64,000 nucleotides of DNA from Symsagittifera roscoffensis (lineage: Eukaryota > Xenacoelomorpha > Acoela > Convolutidae). A program made the translations under genes and the position numbers. Numbering within the stretch: the first letter of the stretch is position 1; the number at the start of each line of letters is the position of its first letter. A model generated the notes under the pieces. It was not told the DNA's origin. It saw nothing but the letters and a program-made list of their open reading frames with translations, and searched no databases. The stretch spans positions 64,721,548-64,785,547 of the forward strand of contig NC_087064.1 in NCBI RefSeq assembly GCF_963678635.1, read 5' to 3'. Shown in pieces: positions 34,794 through 44,400 of this stretch.

Positions 34794-37700
34794 CTACTTC
34801 AACATTCTCTTCTCTGCGTCGCGAGCTGCTCCGATGCGAGGGGCAATGATGGGAGATGTGACTCCCAACAACATCCTCCTTATCGGTGGATATCGAGGGC
34901 ATTGGTCCGGCAGCGGCCTGGATCCAGAAAGCCACGCTTGCTGGTTCTCTTTGGCGTGCGCATAGGCCTCTGGTAAGAATGGCACTCCCATAGCCGCTCC
35001 CGTATCCTTTACTACTGGTCTTAAGTTCCAAAGCTTCGGGTTGAACTGGATATGAGAAAGTTCCTCACGGCCCATTCGGCATTTGAAGTGGTTGTTGAAA
35101 TCCATCAACATCCAACCTGGCTCCGCTATTCTTCCGAACAGCCTATCGTCACTGGCCAGCCCTCTCAACTCACTCTGTTCTACCCAGTTCAGCACGGAAC
35201 AGTCCACGACTGAGGCCAGGTTGACGTACAACACTGAATTCCTGTATGCCTTAACTTGTACATCCGGGAACGCAAAAGACATCACCGGTCCATACACCAC
35301 TGTGACGAATTCCCGCAGTCCATGGACCAGAGCCAACGGATCAATCCGCATCATGACAGCCAAGTCCGTCAGTAAGGGCATGCCACAATACTGCTTACAC
35401 TCGCCCGCATCCGTCGCCACCTTGTCTTCTCCCGTGACGCTTCTGTTCTGTTGTAAGAGGTATTGAAGCAGGAGAGTCCTCCAGTCTTTCATCTTCTTGA
35501 GCGAGGCGGTTTCCAACTGTGCATTGAACTCACGACTGGGTCCCTGTAGTTGTTCAGGGTAACGTAACAGCACAAGCAAATCACCCAGTCGACCGTAGGT
35601 CATGGCAATCAGAGTCAGGAGTCCATCCAATCTCAAATCTGCTAACGCTTGGGTGAAGAGATTCGCCGGCCCCTTCACGAAATTTTCGTGACCAAATGTC
35701 ACGTATAAGGCTAACACCAGGCCAATCGATAACTTCCTGATGTCTCTGACAAAACTCGCGATCAAGTTCCGGGATGCCCTAAGATAGCACGTCGACAGGA
35801 CGGATGGCGTCCAGCCCACTCCCATTCCTCCCAAGATAGCATCCGATCGTTCGTACTGTGCCCTCGTGGCTAGCACGTCAGCTTGGAACTTGTCCAGTGA
35901 CATCGTGTTTACGTCCTGCATTAGTTTCAACATCATGCCCCCAGTTAACTCCCGGGCATCAAACAAGTCTTTCAGATACACGTGTATCTCTTTTATCACT
36001 GCCGGCGCATGCTCGAACGCGTCCTCACCCAAGGTGCACAGCCTTGGTGACAAGTACAACCATATATTGTTGTGCGGCTTCGTGCGCAAAGCCATTGCCA
36101 TGAGATCTTCTTCGGCTGCTGTCATGTTCTTCCTGACTGTCATGCCCAGCTCATTCTCGGCATGATCCATCTGTCTGAACCAGAGATCATCAGCCACCTG
36201 TTGTACTAACAGATGATCGTCATCCACCCCTCGTCTTAGTTTCAGCAATCTGGCAAAGTTGGACAGCTCCAACCCCAGAACTTCATCTAGCACCAACCGA
36301 GTTGTGCTACAATCTCTGAGCCCCTGTATGGCATTCGAAATGTCAGCCCAAACGGCGGGAAGCTCAGATCGGGACGGGTAGTAATTGTCCGGGTCCACTA
36401 CTCTGTTCGGGGCAGGAATTATCACATTGAACCTCCCCTCTGCTATTGTTGTGACCATTGTGTATACAAATTGAAGGGGTTCTGGTAATGCAGCGTACCC
36501 TGGTGACAATACAAAGATCACCTTCACCACATTTTGGGTGAAGCGTTGTTTTGCTGCTGCCTCTACCTCAGCCATCGCCGAGAGCAGTGTCATTATCGCC
36601 TCCCCTATGACCTCGTTACTCGGGATCGATCCATCCGTCAGACGTGACAATAAGCCCCTGCTTTGCAGATGATCATTTGAGCCTGCAACCACTATTACCT
36701 GCGGCTCCATACTGACCACCCTTCGCACACTTATCATCATGCCGATTGCTTGTCCCCAGTCCAATTTAGGTGCCGTCAAGAAAATCACGTCGGGCCAAAA
36801 GAGAGAACGGGGCGTATAGAGATAATCGGAACTGGCTACGATCAGATACTTTGCAGCTTTCATCTCTAAGGGATCGTAAGCTGCGAACAGGCCATCGCCT
36901 ATTGGGGCCTTCAGTTTCCCATATCTCTGGTCATCTCCATCTACTGTAGTCGTTCGGGGGTAGTCCCTTGAATACTCGCCAGGCGTCTGACCGGGTGGTT
37001 TAGCGAACTGCCTGTACATCTTATGATGCTTGTTATTGGGCTTGTTCTCTGCCTGAAACTTGCCCCTTCGAGCAGGTGGCGTCAATTCCCGGACTCTCTG
37101 ACTGACGTCTGTAAGGGATCGTGTGTTCAAAGAACCAAAGGTATTGTCCTGAGGCAACCCGTTCAAGTCTGCATGTCGGAGCTTAGTCGTAGAGCTGAAC
37201 TGCTCCTGCTCTGCTAGCAGCCAATCCACACCTGGTATCCGATACAATCGCGACACCGTGGGACTTTCTCCGCCAATCATTCCCATCGCGTCCTCCCGAC
37301 ACGTCAGGGTATTCATGTTCAGCTTCGTGGACATGTCCATCTTATACTGTCCCCAATGACTAGGGTCTGATCGATTCCTAAGCAGCAGGCTGCCTGGTTC
37401 AACTCCCTCCACAGGCACGGCGCTCGTAGACGATCCTGCTGCTGGAGCAGGGTTTGCCGTGGCGGGCGGATCGTTCCTCCTAGACACGGTCTGGGAGTTA
37501 TTTCTGTTCTGAACCACTGATCTGCCGAGTCGGCTTTCAAGCGGTTGTGTTCTGGGAGGAGGAGCAGTCCCTAGTCTCTCTCTCACGTTTGAGCTCGGAG
37601 CGGTGGGTGCGGCTACAGCCGTCTCCATTGCCAAGGGCCCTAGGCGGTTGATGAGAGATTCGGGCACGCTTGCCCTTATTCTACTTCCTCCGGTCGTTGA

Positions 37701-39428
37701 GCTGGTCCGAGCCAGAGAACTGGTCGCCCTCGACTCCTGCTCCATTTCTCTCAATTGCGTCTGAAATACATCATTCATCCAGTGTCTCCCTCGTTGGGTG
37801 TTGAAATGTATCCCATCTTTGGTAAGCGCAACATGATCAATCATGCGCAGCGTGTTTTCGAGATCCAGAAGTCGCAACTCGCCAGGGTTGTTTCTCACCA
37901 GATTACGGATCATTTCGTTCCACCGTGTCACGTTGCCGTTCATGAAATCTGCCACTGTGGTGCCCATCAGCGGTTTTTGTGGTATCGTGCATAGCACCAC
38001 AAACCTGGGCCTGTACTTCTCCTTCAGTTCATTCAGGAGGCACACCAGCAGAGGCTCCCACTTGCACTCGGGAGTCACTGGTGCTCTCGAGACGTCATTA
38101 GTTCCTAGCATTATCACCAGCGTATCCAGGTGATCCTCGCTTTGGAATTCCATCATCTTGATGACCTGAGCCACTGAAGCTCCTCCAAAGGACAAAGTGG
38201 TTGTCTGACCATAGACGGAGATCTCATTCAGATCCCTCACCAAACTGTCTCCTATGATCAGGTGGCGACTCCCTGGGGGAATCACCTGGTCGTTCGTAGC
38301 CGGGTTCCAGCTCATGTCATTCAGGCAAGCTCGAGGATGCTCCGCAGCTACTTGCGTGAACTGGTGCCGTGTCATCAGATTCTTCCTGATATCTACCACG
38401 CGGGACTTTTGAAAGGTTCTGCCATGCGCAGTCCCCGAGGGCACTATCGTGTGGGGTGCTCGCTCCCAGCTATTTGATGACTGATCACGACGCTGGGAAG
38501 GGACGATCCTACCCAATGTCCGTCCAGTGGTTCGGTTGATCTCCTCCATTGTCGCCCTGGCCACTTGGTTGAATGATTCTTGGAACTGAGGGGCGAGGTA
38601 AGTGTCAGAAGGGTCTGGTATCGTGAACCTTTGACTAGAAGCAGACATCCGTGTCTGCTGAGGAGCCTCGGGCTCTCTCGATACACACAGCTCCTGAGCT
38701 GTTGTCCCGGGGCGTGTGTCGTTGGATCCCTCCAAGGATCTCATGCTCGCCAGGACTTCCGGTGACACTTGGCTCACCTTCGCCATATACAGCTCCTTCA
38801 GGTGCTTGATTTCATCCCCCTTATAAGCCACCTGAAGATCTTCGTACTTCTTCTTCCATTCGTCTCTTTCTCGAGCTATTGCCCTATACTCCTGGAATTT
38901 GGCACACAGCTCGCTCTGATCTTTCTCCTTCTTCTCCAGCGTCTCGATCGTCTCCGACGTCTGGATCTCTATCTCACTTACCCTCACTTTCTTCAAAGGA
39001 GGAGCAGCTGTAGGAGAGTCGACCGAATGTGACGGGCCTGGCCCATCACGTTGTCTCTTCGCTCCGATGAGTGGCTGCGCCGGTTGGACTGGTAAGGGCA
39101 TCTCACCTAGCCGGTGGTCCCTCTGCTCGCCTAGTCTTGGCTCACGAGCCAGGTCGTGGCCAGACATTTCTCCACGCCTCCATCTCATCAGTCGGTTTCG
39201 GCCTCTCTCGGTGGTCCCGGACTCACCGAAGGCCAACATCAACACGACTTCCGTAGGGCGATTCCCTCGACCCTCTCGTCCTAGTTCATTAAGGAGCGCG
39301 ACCACAAACATCGCCAACCCCGGGTCTTCTCGTGTGAAATCACAATCGATCAGCCGCTGATAGATCTCGTCTAGAGTCGCTCCTAGACTCGCTGAGAGGA
39401 ATTCCATGAGTTCGTTCGTGTCACCCAT
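34794..39428 (-). CDS. ORF2 N-terminal segment with SGNH/GDSL hydrolase domain
   Basis: 1,544 codons from an ATG at 39,428. Order: small N-terminal helical region (1-75); basic disordered region with NLS-like GAKRQRDGP and PPLKKVRV (~121-150); predicted coiled coil (~155-215); then an SGNH hydrolase domain (~385-570). The catalytic blocks are visible: GDSL with Ser395, a Gly-rich block II (SFGGAS), GTND with Asn444, and KDGIHF with Asp538 and His541. A Pro/Ser/Arg-rich region follows, then a second fold-like segment (~845-1010) with SSDYLY and VVAGSNDH (Asn918) but no matching D-x-x-H. The remainder is helical. SGNH enzymes are esterases or acetylhydrolases; the substrate here is unknown. Ends at TAG, after which the same frame continues. 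Confidence 0.9.
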   Translation of the reverse strand: MGDTNELMEFLSASLGATLDEIYQRLIDCDFTREDPGLAMFVVALLNELGREGRGNRPTEVVLMLAFGESGTTERGRNRLMRWRRGEMSGHDLAREPRLGEQRDHRLGEMPLPVQPAQPLIGAKRQRDGPGPSHSVDSPTAAPPLKKVRVSEIEIQTSETIETLEKKEKDQSELCAKFQEYRAIARERDEWKKKYEDLQVAYKGDEIKHLKELYMAKVSQVSPEVLASMRSLEGSNDTRPGTTAQELCVSREPEAPQQTRMSASSQRFTIPDPSDTYLAPQFQESFNQVARATMEEINRTTGRTLGRIVPSQRRDQSSNSWERAPHTIVPSGTAHGRTFQKSRVVDIRKNLMTRHQFTQVAAEHPRACLNDMSWNPATNDQVIPPGSRHLIIGDSLVRDLNEISVYGQTTTLSFGGASVAQVIKMMEFQSEDHLDTLVIMLGTNDVSRAPVTPECKWEPLLVCLLNELKEKYRPRFVVLCTIPQKPLMGTTVADFMNGNVTRWNEMIRNLVRNNPGELRLLDLENTLRMIDHVALTKDGIHFNTQRGRHWMNDVFQTQLREMEQESRATSSLARTSSTTGGSRIRASVPESLINRLGPLAMETAVAAPTAPSSNVRERLGTAPPPRTQPLESRLGRSVVQNRNNSQTVSRRNDPPATANPAPAAGSSTSAVPVEGVEPGSLLLRNRSDPSHWGQYKMDMSTKLNMNTLTCREDAMGMIGGESPTVSRLYRIPGVDWLLAEQEQFSSTTKLRHADLNGLPQDNTFGSLNTRSLTDVSQRVRELTPPARRGKFQAENKPNNKHHKMYRQFAKPPGQTPGEYSRDYPRTTTVDGDDQRYGKLKAPIGDGLFAAYDPLEMKAAKYLIVASSDYLYTPRSLFWPDVIFLTAPKLDWGQAIGMMISVRRVVSMEPQVIVVAGSNDHLQSRGLLSRLTDGSIPSNEVIGEAIMTLLSAMAEVEAAAKQRFTQNVVKVIFVLSPGYAALPEPLQFVYTMVTTIAEGRFNVIIPAPNRVVDPDNYYPSRSELPAVWADISNAIQGLRDCSTTRLVLDEVLGLELSNFARLLKLRRGVDDDHLLVQQVADDLWFRQMDHAENELGMTVRKNMTAAEEDLMAMALRTKPHNNIWLYLSPRLCTLGEDAFEHAPAVIKEIHVYLKDLFDARELTGGMMLKLMQDVNTMSLDKFQADVLATRAQYERSDAILGGMGVGWTPSVLSTCYLRASRNLIASFVRDIRKLSIGLVLALYVTFGHENFVKGPANLFTQALADLRLDGLLTLIAMTYGRLGDLLVLLRYPEQLQGPSREFNAQLETASLKKMKDWRTLLLQYLLQQNRSVTGEDKVATDAGECKQYCGMPLLTDLAVMMRIDPLALVHGLREFVTVVYGPVMSFAFPDVQVKAYRNSVLYVNLASVVDCSVLNWVEQSELRGLASDDRLFGRIAEPGWMLMDFNNHFKCRMGREELSHIQFNPKLWNLRPVVKDTGAAMGVPFLPEAYAHAKENQQAWLSGSRPLPDQCPRYPPIRRMLLGVTSPIIAPRIGAARDAEKRMLK

Positions 39429-39429
39429 T

Positions 39430-39887
39430 TCTTATCGTCTTGATTCTTGTTGTCGTGTCGTCTAATTTCTTTCTGTCTCGTCTGATTCAGTGTTCAGTAA
39501 ACAATTTTCGATCAATCAACATCTAAAAAACAAGTCGCGACTTAGAACCATCATTTTTGGATACAACATCATTCAATTCTTTAATTCTTTTCAATTCCGA
39601 TTTAAAATTTAGCACCAAGGTGGATCGTCCACCTTTACCTTTGTCAGAGTAGCACGAATGTGCGCTGTCACCTTGATGACCTGGAGTACCCCAGGTCTTT
39701 TATGACACAAAACATAAAACATATCACAACAATAACGTAACACATAAACACATAAACATCACACACCTATACTATCACATAAAAACATAATCCCTAATAC
39801 TGTACTTAAAACCTAACCTAATCTAAAACTTGACTCTAATTCTTATCGAGTAACTTAATAAAAACCACTTATCGCCGAGCGCAATTC
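39430..39887 (-). promoter_or_regulatory. Pol-ORF2 intergenic region with hairpins and candidate splice acceptor
   Basis: About 460 bases between the end of pol and the ORF2 ATG. Two perfect hairpins are visible: AAGGTGGA-tcg-TCCACCTT at 39,617-39,635 and GACCTGG-6 nt-CCAGGTC at 39,678-39,697. Before them, in element sense, lies a long G/T-rich, C-poor stretch (39,700-39,850). Nearer ORF2, the minus strand reads TTGTTTTTTAG at 39,523-39,533, a plausible 3' splice acceptor about 95 nt upstream of the ATG. This would suit a spliced subgenomic mRNA for ORF2; the splice site is inferred. Confidence 0.4.
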
Positions 39888-40397
39888 TTAGCATATGCTC
39901 AGATAGTATTTTTTATGTAAGTAAACTTATATGTCAGTCTCTGAAAATATCACATGAACAAGTGCGTACAACTCTCTCGGATGTAGCTTTCCCCTATTAG
40001 GATCGTATACTGGCAACGAGAGAGAGGTCACTCCTCTCTCAACCAAAAAATCCCTAAGTCGAGTCAAGGCCAATACCAAGCTCTTTGGATCTACGTGTTG
40101 TCTATCAGTGGCCTTGGTAACCAGGAAACACAAATACTTCCCTGGTATCTGTGATGCAACAGTGAGCAGCGCTATCATCCCTCCCACACCAGGCCTCTGT
40201 TTCCATAAAAACTCGATATTCTTATACTCTCTTTTGAAGTCAGCCGCTAGTGCTGTTTTGAAGCTTACGTCCGCGGTTATCGCTATGGCGCACGTGCGTT
40301 CCGTGAGTATGAAATCGCTGTCCGTTATGACGATATTGTTCGAATAATGGTTCGGTAGATCAAAATACGATTCAAAGATTCGTCCAAAAGGTGGTTT
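39888..40397 (-). CDS. TARG1/OARD1-like macrodomain at the pol C-terminus
   Basis: The minus-strand frame opens after TAA at 40,398-40,400. Coding sense begins around 40,380 and runs SDFILTERTCAIAI, then RPGVGGMIAL, KYLCFLVTK and LSLPVYDPNRGKL to FSETDI. The order of hydrophobic strands, the FLVTK strand and the closing helix ending in TDI match the TARG1/OARD1 class of macrodomains, which bind or hydrolyse ADP-ribose on proteins. The GCGLD loop that carries the catalytic Asp in TARG1 is replaced by YDPNRGKL, so binding without hydrolysis is possible. A TAA at 39,927-39,929 interrupts it; 12 further open codons (VYLHKKYYLS…) match the expected last beta-strand. Joined to the integrase tail by a -1 frame change near 40,375. 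Confidence 0.7.
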
Positions 40398-41430
40398 TTA
40401 GCATTCTCGCCCTCTGTCTCTAGTTCTCCGGTTTCTCTTGCCGATTTCAATTTTTTTATTATCAGATTTTCGGTGTGGGTGAGTCCTACCCCCACTCCCC
40501 GGACAAAAATATCCATCGACGTCCCCGTCGATCGCCCAAAGTCTAGGAGATCGAGGTTGGATTGTGGAACACGTAGAGGACCATCTGGGGCGACCCAGTT
40601 GGACTCGGTATTGTCATGACTGATGTATTTGATGCCGTCTTTATCGACGTCCTGAATCGTCAGTATCGTCTCTTTTGGATCTGTCGGCAGATCATGGAGC
40701 CATTCGAGTACGCGCAAGTTCGTTAGTTCTTGCTCATGAGTCTGTTCCGCTTCTGGTTCGAACTCCACTTCCGGTTCTGATCGATCGTCAATCCAATCTT
40801 GATCCATATCGTTCACAAGGTCGATTTCTTCTAGCATCGCCACTTCGTCCAGTCCCACCAGCGAGTCTATGACATCACTTACTACTATCCTGTCTACAAC
40901 GAAGTCCTCGCCGTACGGATTGTATTTCTTCTGGTTTTTTCCTCTCTTGCTTTGGCGTGTTTCCATAGTGAGAGGAAAGTCAGGCTGTATTCCTCTGTCA
41001 ATTTCGGTTTTGTCCGGGCAGTCCCAGTCTTCTTCGGCATAAGGTAGAGTTTCATCGTCCACCTCTACTCGCTCGGCCAACTCGAGATCCAGTGGTAGAT
41101 CGCAATCGCCCACCACCTCATTCCCGTCGTTCTTGTCGCGAGTACCCCTTTCATTCACTTCACAAGCAGGATCCACTATCAAATAGTCTCCCTCTTGCAT
41201 GTCCGCTGGGATGCACCAATCCTCTGACGAGGCATTGTGTGGTTTGATATTCTCGTAATGAGCTGCTCTTCCAGTGCTCAATCGATAAAAACGACCTCTT
41301 TGGTGCACCTCTGTTATCTGAAATGTACCACGCCATTTCTTTAATAATTTCTTGGTTCCTTTTGGTGGAACCACTTCGTGGAACACCCAGACGTAGTCGC
41401 CAACTGAGTAGGCCTTCGCATCAGCTGTCC
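40325..41430 (-). CDS. Pol: integrase C-terminal domain and acidic tail
   Basis: Continues the integrase after a 1-nt insertion in an A5 run (T5 on the plus strand, 41,431-41,435); the ATG at 41,560 is in the wrong frame for the integrase and is not the real start. It begins with an integrase C-terminal chromatin/DNA-binding type region (SVGDYVWVFHEVV … LKKWRGTFQITEV … GRAAHYENIKPH), similar to the GPY/F module of Ty3/Gypsy integrases. A long acidic, probably disordered tail follows (about residues 120-360 of the open frame). Coding sense moves to the macrodomain frame near 40,375; this frame ends at a TAA at 40,325. Confidence 0.8.
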
Positions 41431-44400
41431 TTTTTATCAAACTTCCTTTTTTGTCTAATTTGCGCCTGTTGCGTATTCCTCCTGCATAAGTCATTGAGGT
41501 CCTGATGTCTTCTAATAACATCCCGCACGTACGTTTGCGGTGCTGTCCTCTTCCCCTCATATTCAGGGTAGAAAAACGTCAACGGGAGCGCTTTTTCATG
41601 ACCCGTTAACATCATGTGCGGATTTATTCCCGTGGTGGAATGCTCCGTGCTGTTGTAAGCACCCATCACTTGCGGCAAGTGCTTGTCCCAGTCATCCATG
41701 TAACGCGAGCAGTAGACTCTCAGCATGGATACCAGCGTGCGATTTTGCCTCTCGACTAGGCCATTCGTTTGCGGGTGATAAGTGGTCGAGTGGGCCTGCG
41801 CTACCTGCGACCTTTTCATCAACTCCTTCGTGAGATCGCCCACGAATGCTTTGCCATTGTCCGATTGGAACGTGATGGGGCAGCCATGCCTCGCTATCCA
41901 CACATTTATCAAATGATCACATGTTTCTTCCGCCGATGCTGTCATGCAGGGTGCTGCCTCCGCATAATTCGTAAAATGGTCGATCATTACCAGCACCTGA
42001 TTATAGCCCGTGGCTGTCATGCAGATTTTCTGATGATCAATTTGCACCACTTCGTTGAAACCTGACGACTCTATTGACTGTAGGGGGAACCTTAGTTTCC
42101 TGGGATCTTTCGCCTGCTGACATGACAGGCAGGCGGCGATCCACTTCTCACAAGCCTTTTTCAATCCCGGCGATTCAAATCGTTTCTGTATCGTGTTATA
42201 CACTTTGTCCACGCCTTGATGGCCCATCTGATCATGTGAGCGAAAGAGCAATTCGGTCTGGTACAACTGTGGTAACACTATTGAATTGTATTTATAGAGG
42301 ACCTTGTCCTCCTCTTTTCGCTTGCAGGCAACGATTCCCTCCTTATTCAGGTACAACAAGTCGTTTCGCTTCAGGTAGAATTGCTTTAAGATCTTGTAGC
42401 TGTCTTCTTCCAAGTCTCCCTTGTCAGGTGCTCCATTCTCGATCCATCTCTTCAGACTGCTCGTCATTCTATCATTTCGTTGAGCCCTTAGGAGATCCGA
42501 CAGCCTGTACCTGGCTTTCAAATACGTCTTCACCACGTTCATCTGCCCACTCATTATCTCCGGAGCATGAGCATCGTCCATCAACTTGACACACCATATC
42601 TTTTTCAAAGGCGTCGCTTCCTGCACAGATGGTTCCAGATTGGTACGGACGACCGTACCATGTGGCAGCAATCTGGTTGGGCGTTTCGAAACTGCTATCA
42701 GCTCGAGCTCGTCTGCGGCATTATCTACCACAGTGCCCTCTTCAACTGAGGTGTATCTGTCCCTGTCTGGATCCTGATGGGTTTCTCGGTCCAGCCCACG
42801 CTGCTTCCAGTCTACCAATAAGGAGTGGATTGCGATCTCTGACATATCGGAATTGGAAGTTGTTTCAGACGTGTTGTCCCAGGACTGGGGTCTCGAGTCA
42901 ACACTTGAGTCGACTGATTCCCCAACATCATATTCCAAGTTGTCTGAGATGTTTCTCGACTCCCCGGACAAAACTCTGTCCATCGGTCGCTTTGAACCCG
43001 ACTCCCCGGACAAAATTCTGCCCCTAGGTGGTCTCGTCAACCTCTCCCCGGACAAGTCGTCCTGCACGGGCTCAAAGGTGTCTGACTCCTCAGACGAGTC
43101 GTCCTTGACTGGCTCGAAGGTATCAGACTCCCCGGACATTGTCTCGTCCACGGACGAACAATCTGGGCTCGGCTCGTATTCTTCTTTTGCATCCTTGAAA
43201 TGCACTCTCTTCGTGAAGCTAGATTTCGACCTGATCCTGACTTCCTCAGTAGTTTGGTTCTGATTCAGTGTTCCATATTCAGTGAACGAAGTTCTCAACA
43301 AGACCTCCTTCGGCATCGAGCTCACCAGCTGGTTGACAATCGACCTGCAATCCCGTTCAACGCCTCGGCTGCGAATGGACACTGGCCTCTTCTCTGTTCT
43401 CTCGGTGACCGTCAACCGCTGCATGGTCTCCATCCATTCACGATCATGCCTATCCACTTCCCTGTCCAACAAGTCACGGAGCTTTCCCATGACGTCCGGC
43501 GCCACGTTCACCGTCCTGTTCAATAGAGCCATGCTGTTTATGCCCAGCCTGGTAAGTTCTTGCTGTACCAAGTTGGATCGGACTAGCAGATTCAACGGAA
43601 CGGGCTCGCCTCTGGCTAAAAGCTTTATCTCCGCGGCCGTCTCCACTGGAAGGTCAGGGTGTCCGGGTATAGGATGTCCTGACTTGTCTAACCACCTAGT
43701 AAGTGGCAGCTTGTCGTAGGTTTCTTTGTCCAGGAAGGAAAACCCGCCTTTGATCTCTGATTGGTTAGCCTGTTTCTCCTCGAGGCGCTCATAAAATTCT
43801 GTCTTTTTACTGAGGCTATCTGCGTTCTGGTGCTTGTCACGGGTACGGTGCTCTATGATCATGTGGTATCCATCTAGGCGCACGATCCAACGACCAATAT
43901 AGCTTTGGTCCATTGAATAGGTTTTCAGCCAGGCAAGGGCACGATTATCCACACGTAACTTGAAGGGAGCACTCCCCAAGTAGGCCCTGTATTTTTCCAT
44001 GAAAGTGATCACCGCAAACATCTCCGCTTTTGGTGCGCCGTACTTCATTTCAGTATCACTCAGGACTTTACTCCCGTAGGCTATCGGACGAAGAACCATT
44101 CTCCCGTTCCACTCCTGCTCCTGGTGAAGTATGCCCGATATCGCAACTACTGATGCATCCGTATCCAGCACGAACATCCCCTTCTCTGTTGGCATGCCGA
44201 GGACCGGTGCCTCGCAAAGTTCACGTTTGATGTTTTCACATGAAACTTGTGCCTCATCAGTCCAGGTGAACTTTTTGCCCTTGTTTCTCATCAACCTCTG
44301 CATGGGGTATATTTTGTCAGCATACCCCTTGATGAACTCTCGATAATAATTAGCGAATCCCAGAAAACTCATCAGCTGTGTATCTGTTTTAGGTGCCTTC

